Assembly (NCBI GenBank): GCA_963705325.1
Contig: OY970069.1
Span: 5,270,001 to 5,334,000, forward strand
Reading direction: 5' to 3'
From: DATARH01 sp963705325
GTDB taxonomy: Bacteria; Pseudomonadota; Alphaproteobacteria; ATCC43930; CGMCC-115725
Length of the DNA stretch: 64,000 nucleotides
The notes beneath the pieces were generated by a model. That model saw only the letters and a list, made by a program, of their open reading frames with translations, did not search any database and was not told where the DNA came from. A program made the translations under genes and the position numbers. Positions 42,151 to 49,896 of this stretch are shown here, in pieces; within the stretch, counting starts at the first letter, position 1; each line of letters opens with the position of its first letter.

Positions 42151-43392
42151 ATGGCTGAACTCGGCGTAGAGGTCGATTGCCTCGCGGGCGTCAAGGTCGT
42201 GGATTTCACCCAGTTCGAGGCCGGCCCGTCATGCACCGAATCGCTGGCCTGGCTCGGGGCCGAGGTGGTCAAGATCGAGAACCCGCTGACCGGCGACCCT
42301 GGCCGCCGTCTCGCCGGGCCTGGCGCGCCGGACAAGGATCCTTGGTACTTCCACCAGTTCAACGCCAACAAGAAGTCGCTGACGGTCAACCTCAAGTCGC
42401 CACGCGGGCTGGAAATCGTCCGCGAGATGCTGAAGAAGGCCGATGTCACGATCGAGAACATGGCGCCCGGCACGATCGAGCGGCTGGGCCTCGGCTATGA
42501 CGAGGTCAAGAAGATCAATCCCGGCATCATCTATTGCCAGGTCAAGGGTTTCGGCACCGGCAGCCCGTACGAGAAGAACCTCGCCTTCGACATGATCGCC
42601 CAGGCCGCGGGCGGCCCGACCAGCGTCACCGGCGAGGCCGGCCAGCCGCCGGTCAAACCCGGCCCCAGCTTCGGCGACACCGGCACCGGCATGCTGATGG
42701 CGATCAGCATCCTCGGCGCGCTCTACAAGCGGGCGCAGACCGGCCAGGGCCGCCGCCTCCAGGTGGCGATGCAGGACGCGATGATCCACTATATGCGCGT
42801 GCCGTTCTCGCGCACCCAGCTCTCCGGCAAGGCCCCGGCGCGCGGCGGCAGCACCCGCTCGCAGCAGGGCGGGCTGGTGCCGTCGGCGCTCTATCCGTGC
42901 AAACCGGGCGGGCCGAATGACTACGTCTACGTGTTCTGCAGCCGCGGCAACGCCGACCATTGGCAGCGGCTGCTGCGCGTCATCGGCCGGGAAGACCTCA
43001 AGGGCGACGAGCGCTACGAGACGCAGAACGCGCGCAGCCAGCGCGCCGAGGAGGTCGACGCGATCATCTCGGCGTGGACGCGCGAGCGCACCAAGGAAGA
43101 GGCGATGAAGCTAATCGGCGAGGCCGGGGTGCCGGCGGGCGCGGTGTTCGACACCGCCGAGCTGATGGCCGACGCCTCGCTCGCCGAGCGCGGCATCATG
43201 CAGACGATCGACCACCCGACCAGCGGCAAGGTCAAGATGCCGGCGTGGCCGGTGCGCTTCGACGGCCACCCGACCAAGGTCAAACCGTCGCCGCTGCTGG
43301 GTCAGCACAATGCCGAAGTGCTGTCTGGCTGGCTTGGCATGAGCGCCGGCGACATCGACGGCCTCAAGGCCGACGGCATCATCGGCAAGTAA
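42151..43392 (+). CDS. Family III CoA transferase (formyl-CoA transferase-like)
   Basis: The 413-residue enzyme moves CoA between carboxylates through an aspartyl intermediate. Visible blocks: VKVVDFTQFEAGPSCTESLAWLGAEVVKIE at the N-terminus, NANKKSLTVNLKSPRG, ENMAPGTIERLGLGYDEV, and FGDTGTGMLMAI with the catalytic Asp. The C-terminal half has the family's LIGEAGVPAGAVFDTAELM. GGGAGGA precedes the ATG. A glutathione S-transferase begins 23 bases after the stop. The acyl substrate is unknown. Confidence 0.93.
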   Translation: MAELGVEVDCLAGVKVVDFTQFEAGPSCTESLAWLGAEVVKIENPLTGDPGRRLAGPGAPDKDPWYFHQFNANKKSLTVNLKSPRGLEIVREMLKKADVTIENMAPGTIERLGLGYDEVKKINPGIIYCQVKGFGTGSPYEKNLAFDMIAQAAGGPTSVTGEAGQPPVKPGPSFGDTGTGMLMAISILGALYKRAQTGQGRRLQVAMQDAMIHYMRVPFSRTQLSGKAPARGGSTRSQQGGLVPSALYPCKPGGPNDYVYVFCSRGNADHWQRLLRVIGREDLKGDERYETQNARSQRAEEVDAIISAWTRERTKEEAMKLIGEAGVPAGAVFDTAELMADASLAERGIMQTIDHPTSGKVKMPAWPVRFDGHPTKVKPSPLLGQHNAEVLSGWLGMSAGDIDGLKADGIIGK

Positions 43393-43415
43393 CCCCCGGA
43401 CAATGAGGTGACGAT

Positions 43416-44033
43416 ATGAAGCTCTACTACGCCCCCGGTGTCTGTTCGATCGGTATCCACGTGCTGCTCGAGGAGATCGGCAAGCCCTACGACCTCGAAG
43501 CGGTCAACCTGCGCGAAGGCGCGCAGTACCAGCCGGCCTTCACCCAGGTGAGCGCGAAATCGAAGGTGCCGGCGCTGCAGCGCGACGACGGCTCAATCCT
43601 CACCGAGTTCCCGGTTATCGCCACCTACCTCGCCAAGACCAACCCGCAGGCCAAGCTGATCCCGCAGGACCTCGAAACCGAGGTGCGCGCCTACGAGGCG
43701 ATGGAATACGCGGTCGCCACGATGCACGGGCAGGGCTTCGCGCGCATCTTCCGCCCGGGTAATTTCGGCCCCGCCGAGCAGGAAGAGCAGGTCAAGGCGC
43801 GCGGCCGCGAGATGGTCGAGAAGGGCTTTCAAATTCTCGACAAGGCGCTCGCCGGCAAAAACTACCTCGGCGGCAACGAGCTGTCGGCCGCCGACGCCGC
43901 GGTGTTCTATGTCGAGTTCTGGGGCGCCGGCCGTCTGGGCATGAAGCTGCCGCCGAATGTCGCTGCGCATTACGAGCGGATGAAGTCGCGGCCGGCGGTG
44001 CAGCGGGTGATGCAACAGGAAGGCGTCGCTTAA
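43416..44033 (+). CDS. Glutathione S-transferase, bacterial type
   Basis: The 205-residue protein has the GST two-domain pattern. N-terminal thioredoxin-like part: MKLYYAPGVCSIGIHVLLEE with Cys/Ser in the beta-class active-site position, then SAKSKVPALQ and TEFPVIATYLA with the cis-Pro and Glu/Ser of the glutathione site. C-terminal helical domain: YLGGNELSAADAAVFYVEFW with the N-capping motif. It probably forms an operon with the CoA transferase. It may conjugate, dehalogenate or reduce an intermediate. Confidence 0.92.
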   Translation: MKLYYAPGVCSIGIHVLLEEIGKPYDLEAVNLREGAQYQPAFTQVSAKSKVPALQRDDGSILTEFPVIATYLAKTNPQAKLIPQDLETEVRAYEAMEYAVATMHGQGFARIFRPGNFGPAEQEEQVKARGREMVEKGFQILDKALAGKNYLGGNELSAADAAVFYVEFWGAGRLGMKLPPNVAAHYERMKSRPAVQRVMQQEGVA

Positions 44034-44055
44034 GGGATTTGCGCTTCACTTTTGA

Positions 44056-44145
44056 GACCCCCCTTCCCGGGCTTGACCCTGGGGTCCACGGCGTCGTTCG
44101 CGAACATCTGTGCAAGAACCGTGGATGGCCGGATCAAGTCCGGCC
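44056..44145. repeat. Dispersed palindromic element between GST and methyltransferase
   Basis: TCCACGG (44094-44100) faces CCGTGGA (44119-44125), and each arm continues into its own hairpin: CCCGGGCTTGACCCTGGGG on the left and GGCCGG-ATCAAGT-CCGGCC on the right. This is another variant of the double-palindrome intergenic type in this window. Confidence 0.55.
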
Positions 44146-44165
44146 AAGGTGATCTGGAGACACCC

Positions 44166-45020
44166 ATGATGTCTGACACCGCCAACGCGGCGATGGGCCG
44201 GTATTGGAACGAGATTGCCGGGCCGCGCTGGGTCGGGCGGCAGGCGATCCAGGAAGCCCGCAACGTCGAGATGCTGGAGCAGCTGCTTGCCGCAGCACAG
44301 GCCAAGCCCGGCGAACGCGTGCTCGATATCGGTTGCGGCACCGGGGTGACAACGGAGCCGTTCGCCATCGCGGTTGGGCGCACCGGACACGTCACCGCCG
44401 CCGACATCTCGCGGCCGATGCTCGACGCGGCGCGGCAACGGATCGAAGGGCGCGGACTCACCAATGTGACGCTGCTGCTCGCCGACGCCCAAGTGCATGC
44501 GTTTGCGCCGGGGACGTTCGACCTGCTCACCTCGCGGCTCGGCGTGATGTTCTTCGCCGATCCCACCGCGGCTTTCCGCAACCTGTTCGCGGCACTGCGG
44601 CTCGGCGGGCGGCTGGTCATGGCGGTCTGGGCGACGGTCGGCGAGAGCCTGCACCAGAGCTTGCCACTCGAAGTCGCGGTCCGGCACCTTGGTTCGCCGG
44701 CACCGCAGCCGGCGCACGCCCCGGGACCAAACGCCTATGGCGACCGCGACTATCTGCGCGGCATCCTCGCCACCGCGGGGTTTGCCGAGATCGCCATCGA
44801 ACCTCGGCATTTCCTCGTTCACGGCGACACCGCGCCCGACACCGCCGAGCACGCGGGTCAGTTCGGCGCGGTACAGCGGCTGATGGACGAAAAGGGCGCC
44901 GACGCGGCGACCCGCGCGGCGATCCTCGACGACATCGCGACCGCCTTCGCGCCGTACGACACCGCGGACGGCGTGCGCCTGCCGGCGACCTTCCTGCTGG
45001 TGACCGCGCGGAAGGCGTAG
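44166..45020 (+). CDS. Class I SAM-dependent methyltransferase
   Basis: The 284-residue enzyme has a Methyltransf_11/25-type core: motif I ERVLDIGCGTGVTTEPFA, motif post-I TAADISRPMLDAA, LLLADAQVHAFAPGTFDLLTSRLGVMFF and LFAALRLGGRLVMAVWA. GGAG precedes ATG 44166; a second ATG follows at 44169. The C-terminal region (about 150-284) is unassigned and probably contacts the substrate. The gene is separated from the GST by a repeat element, so it may be transcribed on its own. Confidence 0.88.
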   Translation: MMSDTANAAMGRYWNEIAGPRWVGRQAIQEARNVEMLEQLLAAAQAKPGERVLDIGCGTGVTTEPFAIAVGRTGHVTAADISRPMLDAARQRIEGRGLTNVTLLLADAQVHAFAPGTFDLLTSRLGVMFFADPTAAFRNLFAALRLGGRLVMAVWATVGESLHQSLPLEVAVRHLGSPAPQPAHAPGPNAYGDRDYLRGILATAGFAEIAIEPRHFLVHGDTAPDTAEHAGQFGAVQRLMDEKGADAATRAAILDDIATAFAPYDTADGVRLPATFLLVTARKA

Positions 45021-45035
45021 AGGCGGAAGTATTAC

Positions 45036-45117
45036 CGCTCCCCGGCGGAAGCCGGGGCCTACCCTTCGGCAGGTCGAGCAGCTGACAAGTGGGTCCCGGC
45101 TTCCGCCGGGAAGCGAC
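45036..45117. repeat. Dispersed double-palindrome element, copy 2
   Basis: CCCCGGC-GGAA-GCCGGGG and TCCCGGC-TTCC-GCCGGGA are separated by about 35 bases and share 'TGGGTCCCGGCTT' with the copy at 33386. It lies between the convergent methyltransferase and MurF-like genes and could also terminate both. Confidence 0.65.
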
Positions 45118-45121
45118 TTTT

Positions 45122-46711
45122 TTACAGCCGCAGCTTCTGCTCCAAGAGGTCCGGCAGGTCATTTTCTAGCAGCACGACATCGTCAGCGCCGAGGTTGTGC
45201 GCCATCCATTCTTGCGCCTCGGCGAAACCGGGGCAGGAGACGATCGCAGCCTCGGGCGCGGCGGCGGCGAAGGCCTCGGCGAGCGGCGCGACGCGGTGGG
45301 GCGCCACCGCAACCAGCACGTCGACGTGGGCGGCTGCGATCCCACCGATGCGGCGATGCTCCTCGTCGTGCGCGGCGCCGAGCTCGACCATACCGGGGGT
45401 CACAAGGATGCGCCGCCCCCCGGGCCGGCGCAGCACATCGAGCAATTTGAGCGCCGAAACAAACCCCACCGGGTTCGAGTTGTAGGCGTCGTCGATCAGC
45501 ACCGCGCCGTTGCCTTGGCGTTTGACCTCGAGCCGGTGGGCGATCTGCGGCGTGGTCTTGAGACTTGCGGTCACGTCCTCAGGCGGGATGCCGAGCGTAC
45601 AAGCGGCGGCGAAGGCGAGCGCGATGTTGCGGCCCTGGTGCAAACCGTAAAGCGGCGCGCGCAGCTGATACGTTGTGCCCTGCCACGACACGGTGAGCGC
45701 GATACCGTCGGTGTCCTGGCGCAGGTTAGTCAGCGTCACCGTGGCGCCAGGTTCGGGCCCGACCGTCACAATCGTCCCCGAATGCGCCGCGGCGAAGCGG
45801 CGCGGCGCGGCGAAGGCAAGCGTGTCGGCGGCGGCAATCACCGTGCCGCCCGCTGCGGCGACCGCGTCGGCCAGCTCGAACTTCGCCTCCGCCACCGTTT
45901 CCAGCGATTTGAACCGCTCGTAATGCGCCAGGCCGATCGCCGTGACGATGCCCATCCTGGGCGGGGTCAGTTCGCACAGCCGGCGGATGGAGCCCGGCCC
46001 GTAGGCCCCCATCTCGACCACCAGGTAGCGGTGATGCGGTTGGAGCCGCTCGCGGATCACCCGGGCGATGCCCATCGCGGTGTTGACGCTGCCCGGTGTG
46101 ATCAGGGTCGGCGCCGCGGTCTCGAGAATGTGGCCCAGAATGTGTTTGACCGAGGTCTTGCCGTAGGAGCCGGTGATAGCGATCACCATCGGGCCGAGCT
46201 GGCGCAGCTTGTCGTGCGCCTCGTTCCAATACCGGCGTTGCGTGCGCGCTTCCAACGGTGCCAGCAGCAGATTGGCCGCGACCAGCGCCAGCGGCACGAG
46301 TTGCACCGGAACGAGCCACACGAGGGCTTGCCGGGTCGCGATGGCGGCGAGCACCGCGGCGACGGCGACGAGCACCAGGGCAATCACGTAGATCCGGCTC
46401 GCGCGCGCAGTCATCGCCAGGCGCTTCTTGGCGATTTTGCGCGGGTCGCGCTCGAACGCCGCGACCGCGACGCACGCGACGCCGGCGAGCGCCGGGAACA
46501 GCCAAACCGGCGGTGTCGCCGGAACCAACAACTGCGCGAGGCCGATCACGATCAGGGCAGCCGATAACCTTCGGTCGACCGCCGTGTTCCTCACCAACCA
46601 CTCGAGAAACCGACCGTTATCGTATTCTTCCTGCTGAAAAAGATGGAGATAGGTCAGGAGTCGGCGTGCGGCGAAGACGACGAAGGCGACGGCCGGAAAG
46701 ATGCTGCTCAT
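45122..46711 (-). CDS. MurF-like Mur ligase with N-terminal membrane domain
   Basis: The 529-residue protein joins an N-terminal membrane region (about 1-155, four to five helices, with FQQEEYDNGRFLEWL between the first two) to a Mur ligase. The ATP loop is ITGSYGKTSVKH (Lys185), followed by LITPGSVNTAMGIA, VVEMGAYGPGSIRRL and NIALAFAAACTLGIP, and the C-terminal LIDDAYNSNPVGFVSALKLL typical of MurF. True MurF has no membrane helices and usually sits in the dcw cluster. The start overlaps the stop of the hydrolase gene (ATGA). A D-Ala-D-Ala ligase paralogue is divergent next door, so a peptide ligation at the membrane on a substrate other than the normal precursor is possible. Confidence 0.85.
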   Translation of the reverse strand: MSSIFPAVAFVVFAARRLLTYLHLFQQEEYDNGRFLEWLVRNTAVDRRLSAALIVIGLAQLLVPATPPVWLFPALAGVACVAVAAFERDPRKIAKKRLAMTARASRIYVIALVLVAVAAVLAAIATRQALVWLVPVQLVPLALVAANLLLAPLEARTQRRYWNEAHDKLRQLGPMVIAITGSYGKTSVKHILGHILETAAPTLITPGSVNTAMGIARVIRERLQPHHRYLVVEMGAYGPGSIRRLCELTPPRMGIVTAIGLAHYERFKSLETVAEAKFELADAVAAAGGTVIAAADTLAFAAPRRFAAAHSGTIVTVGPEPGATVTLTNLRQDTDGIALTVSWQGTTYQLRAPLYGLHQGRNIALAFAAACTLGIPPEDVTASLKTTPQIAHRLEVKRQGNGAVLIDDAYNSNPVGFVSALKLLDVLRRPGGRRILVTPGMVELGAAHDEEHRRIGGIAAAHVDVLVAVAPHRVAPLAEAFAAAAPEAAIVSCPGFAEAQEWMAHNLGADDVVLLENDLPDLLEQKLRL

Positions 46712-47505
46712 CTAAGCCCGCGCAACAATTCGCCGAGCAGATGCGCCACCTGATGCCGGCCGTCGGTGAGGATCGTGTAGTGTTCGAAGCCGCGCAGCAG
46801 GTGGAGCTGCGAGCCGGGGATCAGTGCGTGGAGGCGCTCGGCGATCTCGGAAGGGCTCTCGGTGTCGCGATCGCCATGCACCAGCACGCTCGGAACCCTT
46901 ACCGCCCGCGCCACTTCGGTCAAATCCTCGTTGACCGCCTTGACCAGCACCGGGCGCATCGCCCCGGCGCTACGGTAGTCGCTGCTCCCGTAGCGCTCGC
47001 GCAGCCGGTCGCGCACCGGGCCTTCCGGGGTCAGTGCCCGCAGCACACGGAAGGCGACGCGGCGTGGCGCGCGCTTCAGCCGCGCTGCCAGCGAGCGATG
47101 CGGCGGCAATCCCGCCGCCGCGATCAGGAACAACGCGTCGACCAACCCCGGATGGCGAGCGGCGAGCTGCAACCCGACCCGGCAGCCAAACGAATGGCCC
47201 ACCCAGATTTTTCGTCCGGCCGGCAAGGTGGCGAGCCATTCGGCCATCGCGTCGGCGTACTCCGCGGTACCCCAAGTAGCGGGCGGGATCGGCGAGGCGC
47301 CGAAGCCGGGCAGGTCGATGAGCCACGAATCGGCTTGCGCCCGCATCGCCTGCGCCAATGGCAGAAGCGCGCCATGGGTGTGCCCCCAGCCATGTGCCCA
47401 GATCAATTGCGCCGCTCCGGACGGCGCGGGGCCGCCGACCAGGTACACGGCGAATTGGGTTTCTCCGACGCGGCAATCTTCGCGCTTCAGACTGGCAGAA
47501 CTCAT
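46708..47505 (-). CDS. Alpha/beta hydrolase coupled to MurF-like gene
   Basis: The 265-residue enzyme has the catalytic elements of the fold: oxyanion region IWAHGWGHTHGALLPLA, Ser105 in WVGHSFGCRVGLQLAA, Asp in LVHGDRDTESP and His in GFEHYTIL. ATG 47505 lies only 24 bases from the start of the divergent Ddl-like gene. Its TGA overlaps the ATG of the MurF-like gene, so the two are translated together. A role as esterase or peptidase on the product of the ligases is plausible; nothing in the sequence fixes the substrate. Confidence 0.85.
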   Translation of the reverse strand: MSSASLKREDCRVGETQFAVYLVGGPAPSGAAQLIWAHGWGHTHGALLPLAQAMRAQADSWLIDLPGFGASPIPPATWGTAEYADAMAEWLATLPAGRKIWVGHSFGCRVGLQLAARHPGLVDALFLIAAAGLPPHRSLAARLKRAPRRVAFRVLRALTPEGPVRDRLRERYGSSDYRSAGAMRPVLVKAVNEDLTEVARAVRVPSVLVHGDRDTESPSEIAERLHALIPGSQLHLLRGFEHYTILTDGRHQVAHLLGELLRGLR

Positions 47506-47529
47506 GCGCCTATAGGATAAAACGCCGCG

Positions 47530-48726
47530 ATGAAAACCCGAATTGCCGTGTTTCTTGGCGGCCGCTCCCCCGAGCACGACGTCAGCGTTGTCACGGGATT
47601 GCAGGCGTTGCAGGCGCTCGATCAATCGCGCTTCGAAGCGTTCGTCGTCTATGTGACGCCGCAGGGCGAATGGCTTGTCGGGCCGGGGCTCGACGACCGC
47701 CGCAATTATCTGCCCGAGGCGGCATTGCGCGGCAAGCTTACCGACGTCACCCTCGACATCGCCGGCGGCGGCACCGGCCGTCTTTTGCCGCGTAGGACCG
47801 GGCTGTTCTCGCGCCGGCCGACAATCGAGTTTGATGTCGCGTTGCTTGCCTTTCACGGGCTCGGCGGCGAGGACGGGCAAATGCAGGGCCTCTTCGAGAG
47901 CGCCAACATTCCCTACACCGGCATGCGCACGCTCGCCTCCGCCGTGCTGATGGACAAGGTCGCCACCAAGCGCATGCTCGCCGGGAGCGGCATCCCACTG
48001 TTGCGGCAGGCGCTGGTTGACCGACCCGAGTCGGGATTGCCGGTCGCCGCATCGCTGGTGGCGCAACTCGCGGAGATCGGCTTTCCCTGCATCGTCAAGC
48101 CGGTACATCTCGGCAGCAGCATCGGCGTCGGCAAGGCCGATAACATCGACGAGGTGCGCGCGCTGTTGGCGGCGATCTTCCGCCTCGACACCCAGGCGCT
48201 GATCGAGCCGTTTGTGCCCAACCTCGTCGAATACAACGTCGCGGTCGCGCGCTTTGGCGGCGCGCCGCGCTGCTCGGCGATCGAGCGGCCCAAGCGGGTC
48301 GAAGACCTCCTCGATTTCCGGCAGAAATATCTGTCCGGCGGCGGGGACGACAAAACTGGCGGCAAGAATCTGGTTCAGCCGAGCGAGGGGATGCTGTCGC
48401 TGACCCGCGAGATCAACCCGGTGCTTCCCGGCCAGCAGGCACCCGACATCAGGCGGTGGGCGCTGGCCGTGTTCGAGGCGGTCGGCGGCGCTGGCGCGCC
48501 GCGCATCGATTTCCTGTGCAACGAGGCGACCGGCGAGATTTGGCTCAACGAGGTCAATCCCTGTCCCGGCTCCTTCGCCTTCTACCTGTGGGAGGCAGCG
48601 GAACCGCCGCTCGGTTTCACCGCGCTGCTGTCGGCGCTGATCGACGAGGCCCAGGCCCGCCACCGGGCCGTCCAGCTTCCCGACGACCCCGTGCCGTCGG
48701 ACGCACGGCTACTGCGGCGGCCCTGA
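47530..48726 (+). CDS. D-alanine-D-alanine ligase-like ATP-grasp protein
   Basis: The 398-residue protein is longer than usual Ddl (about 300-370). Ddl blocks are present: VFLGGRSPEHDVSVVTG with Glu15, LAFHGLGGEDGQMQGLFE, PYTGMRTLASAVLMDKVATKRML, and IVKPVHLGSSIGVGKA. The C-terminal metal and product-binding motif is changed: normal Ddl has N-E-x-N-T-x-P-G, while here it is NEVNPCPGSFAFYLWE. An insertion of about 40 residues (about 258-300) carries KYLSGGGDDKTGGK. The altered motif and the MurF-like neighbour suggest a dedicated, non-canonical dipeptide or depsipeptide ligase. Confidence 0.85.
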   Translation: MKTRIAVFLGGRSPEHDVSVVTGLQALQALDQSRFEAFVVYVTPQGEWLVGPGLDDRRNYLPEAALRGKLTDVTLDIAGGGTGRLLPRRTGLFSRRPTIEFDVALLAFHGLGGEDGQMQGLFESANIPYTGMRTLASAVLMDKVATKRMLAGSGIPLLRQALVDRPESGLPVAASLVAQLAEIGFPCIVKPVHLGSSIGVGKADNIDEVRALLAAIFRLDTQALIEPFVPNLVEYNVAVARFGGAPRCSAIERPKRVEDLLDFRQKYLSGGGDDKTGGKNLVQPSEGMLSLTREINPVLPGQQAPDIRRWALAVFEAVGGAGAPRIDFLCNEATGEIWLNEVNPCPGSFAFYLWEAAEPPLGFTALLSALIDEAQARHRAVQLPDDPVPSDARLLRRP

Positions 48727-48736
48727 TCTGACACGG

Positions 48737-49033
48737 TCAGTGGTGATGACCCGGACCGCCGTGGAAGGTGCCGCCATGGAACGTGCCGCCACGGTAGCCA
48801 CGGTAGTAGCCGCCGCGATAGCCGCGGTAGCCCCAGCCATAGAAGCCGAATGGAACGATGTCGGGCGCGGAGTAGTAGCTAAGCGGCGCGCAGCCATAAC
48901 CCGCCACGTAATAGTATCCGTAGGGGCACGGGCTGTTCTCCTGCGCGCCCGCGCTGGGCGCGAGCGCCACGGCGCCGAGACAGGCTGTACCCAGTAAAAA
49001 TGCCGCCTTACCAAGGAACTTGTATCGGTTCAT
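48737..49033 (-). CDS. Small exported Gly/Tyr/His-rich protein
   Basis: The 98-residue protein has a signal peptide (MNRYKFLGKAAFLLGTACLG, cleavage after SAGA). The mature part has two Cys near CPYGYYYVAGYGC, a Gly-Tyr-Arg region (GYRGYRGGYYRGYRGG) and a repeated TFHGG ending with GPGHHH. Such composition suggests a low-complexity envelope protein; the His cluster could bind metal. It is convergent with the Ddl-like gene. Confidence 0.65.
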   Translation of the reverse strand: MNRYKFLGKAAFLLGTACLGAVALAPSAGAQENSPCPYGYYYVAGYGCAPLSYYSAPDIVPFGFYGWGYRGYRGGYYRGYRGGTFHGGTFHGGPGHHH

Positions 49034-49104
49034 CGTAACCTCCTGACGCGCTGCGCGCTGATGGCTCCGCGCGTGAATGGTGACCTGCGGTGTTCGGAAG
49101 GGCG

Positions 49105-49611
49105 CTATTGCTGCGAGCGCGTGTGCATCCGCATGCGCATGGGGCGCAGGCTGAACTGCTCAAAATACTGGTCCGCGGCGACCTTTTGGTCGGGGGACAG
49201 CGCCTGATAGAGCGCGTCGAACGGCGCGATCAGCCTGTTGATCGCCTCGCCGCGTGCGGCGGCAGCCTGCGCCAGCCAGCGCAATCTTGCCGGCGCCGAG
49301 AAGTCGGTCGCCTGCGCCCGGGCGAGGAACATGGCGTGAACCGCCTGCGCGTTGGCCCGCCTGGTATCGGCGTAGGCCCGGAACAGCGCCTCCTGGTCGG
49401 GGGTGATGCGCAGCAGGTTGTGTAATTCCGCGATGCGGATCTCGACCTCGTCGGCAAAATCTTGTGGCAATTGCACCGCCATTGCCGCCGGGCCCGGTTG
49501 CATCGGCACGCTCTGAGCGGCGACGGGCGCCGACAACAGCGCCAGTATCGCCAAGCTGCTCGCCACGCCGGCGATCGCGGTCTTCCCTAAACGGGTCATG
49601 GTCCCGGTCAT
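49105..49611 (-). CDS. Spy/CpxP-like periplasmic protein (LTxxQ)
   Basis: The 168-residue protein has a signal peptide (LGKTAIAGVASSLAILALLS, cleavage after VAA) and an all-helical mature part. Two LTxxQ-type motifs are seen: LLRITPDQEALFRAY and ALSPDQKVAADQYF. This is the pattern of Spy/CpxP periplasmic chaperones. GAAGGG lies before ATG 49611. An FNR/FixK-type box is 82 bases upstream of the start. Confidence 0.8.
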   Translation of the reverse strand: MTGTMTRLGKTAIAGVASSLAILALLSAPVAAQSVPMQPGPAAMAVQLPQDFADEVEIRIAELHNLLRITPDQEALFRAYADTRRANAQAVHAMFLARAQATDFSAPARLRWLAQAAAARGEAINRLIAPFDALYQALSPDQKVAADQYFEQFSLRPMRMRMHTRSQQ

Positions 49612-49692
49612 CTGTGTCCCTTCCACTGAGGCGGCCGGGCCGTTGTCGCCTGACCATTGGCGCATCTTTGACGATCCCCGGACCGGTGCGCC

Positions 49693-49706
49693 TTGACCCA
49701 GATCAA
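49693..49706. promoter_or_regulatory. FNR/FixK-type box TTGACCCAGATCAA
   Basis: TTGAC-CCAG-ATCAA matches the FNR/FixK consensus TTGAT-N4-ATCAA in nine of ten positions. It lies 82 bases before the Spy-like ATG (minus) and 191 bases before the AAHS-like permease ATG (plus). The distance makes the Spy-like gene the more probable target, giving response to low oxygen or NO. Confidence 0.65.
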
Positions 49707-49896
49707 TGCCGGCAGTGGCGGTACACGCGCCATAGCCAAAGCGATCATAGGTTCGTATCAAGGGGCAAATCTCCCCATTGCCAAGCACGCCCGTTTCGGC
49801 ACACTGTTTCCCTGACGAAGAAGCCTTAAGGCCCGTCAAACGCCGAACGGGGCGGATGCGCGAAGAATCTTTTCTTGAACTCGGGGAGGATTCCGC

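Noticed and set aside
47506..48663. Extension of the alpha/beta hydrolase frame upstream to 48663
   Set aside because: The extension is antisense to the Ddl-like gene and Arg-rich; family similarity begins at ATG 47505.
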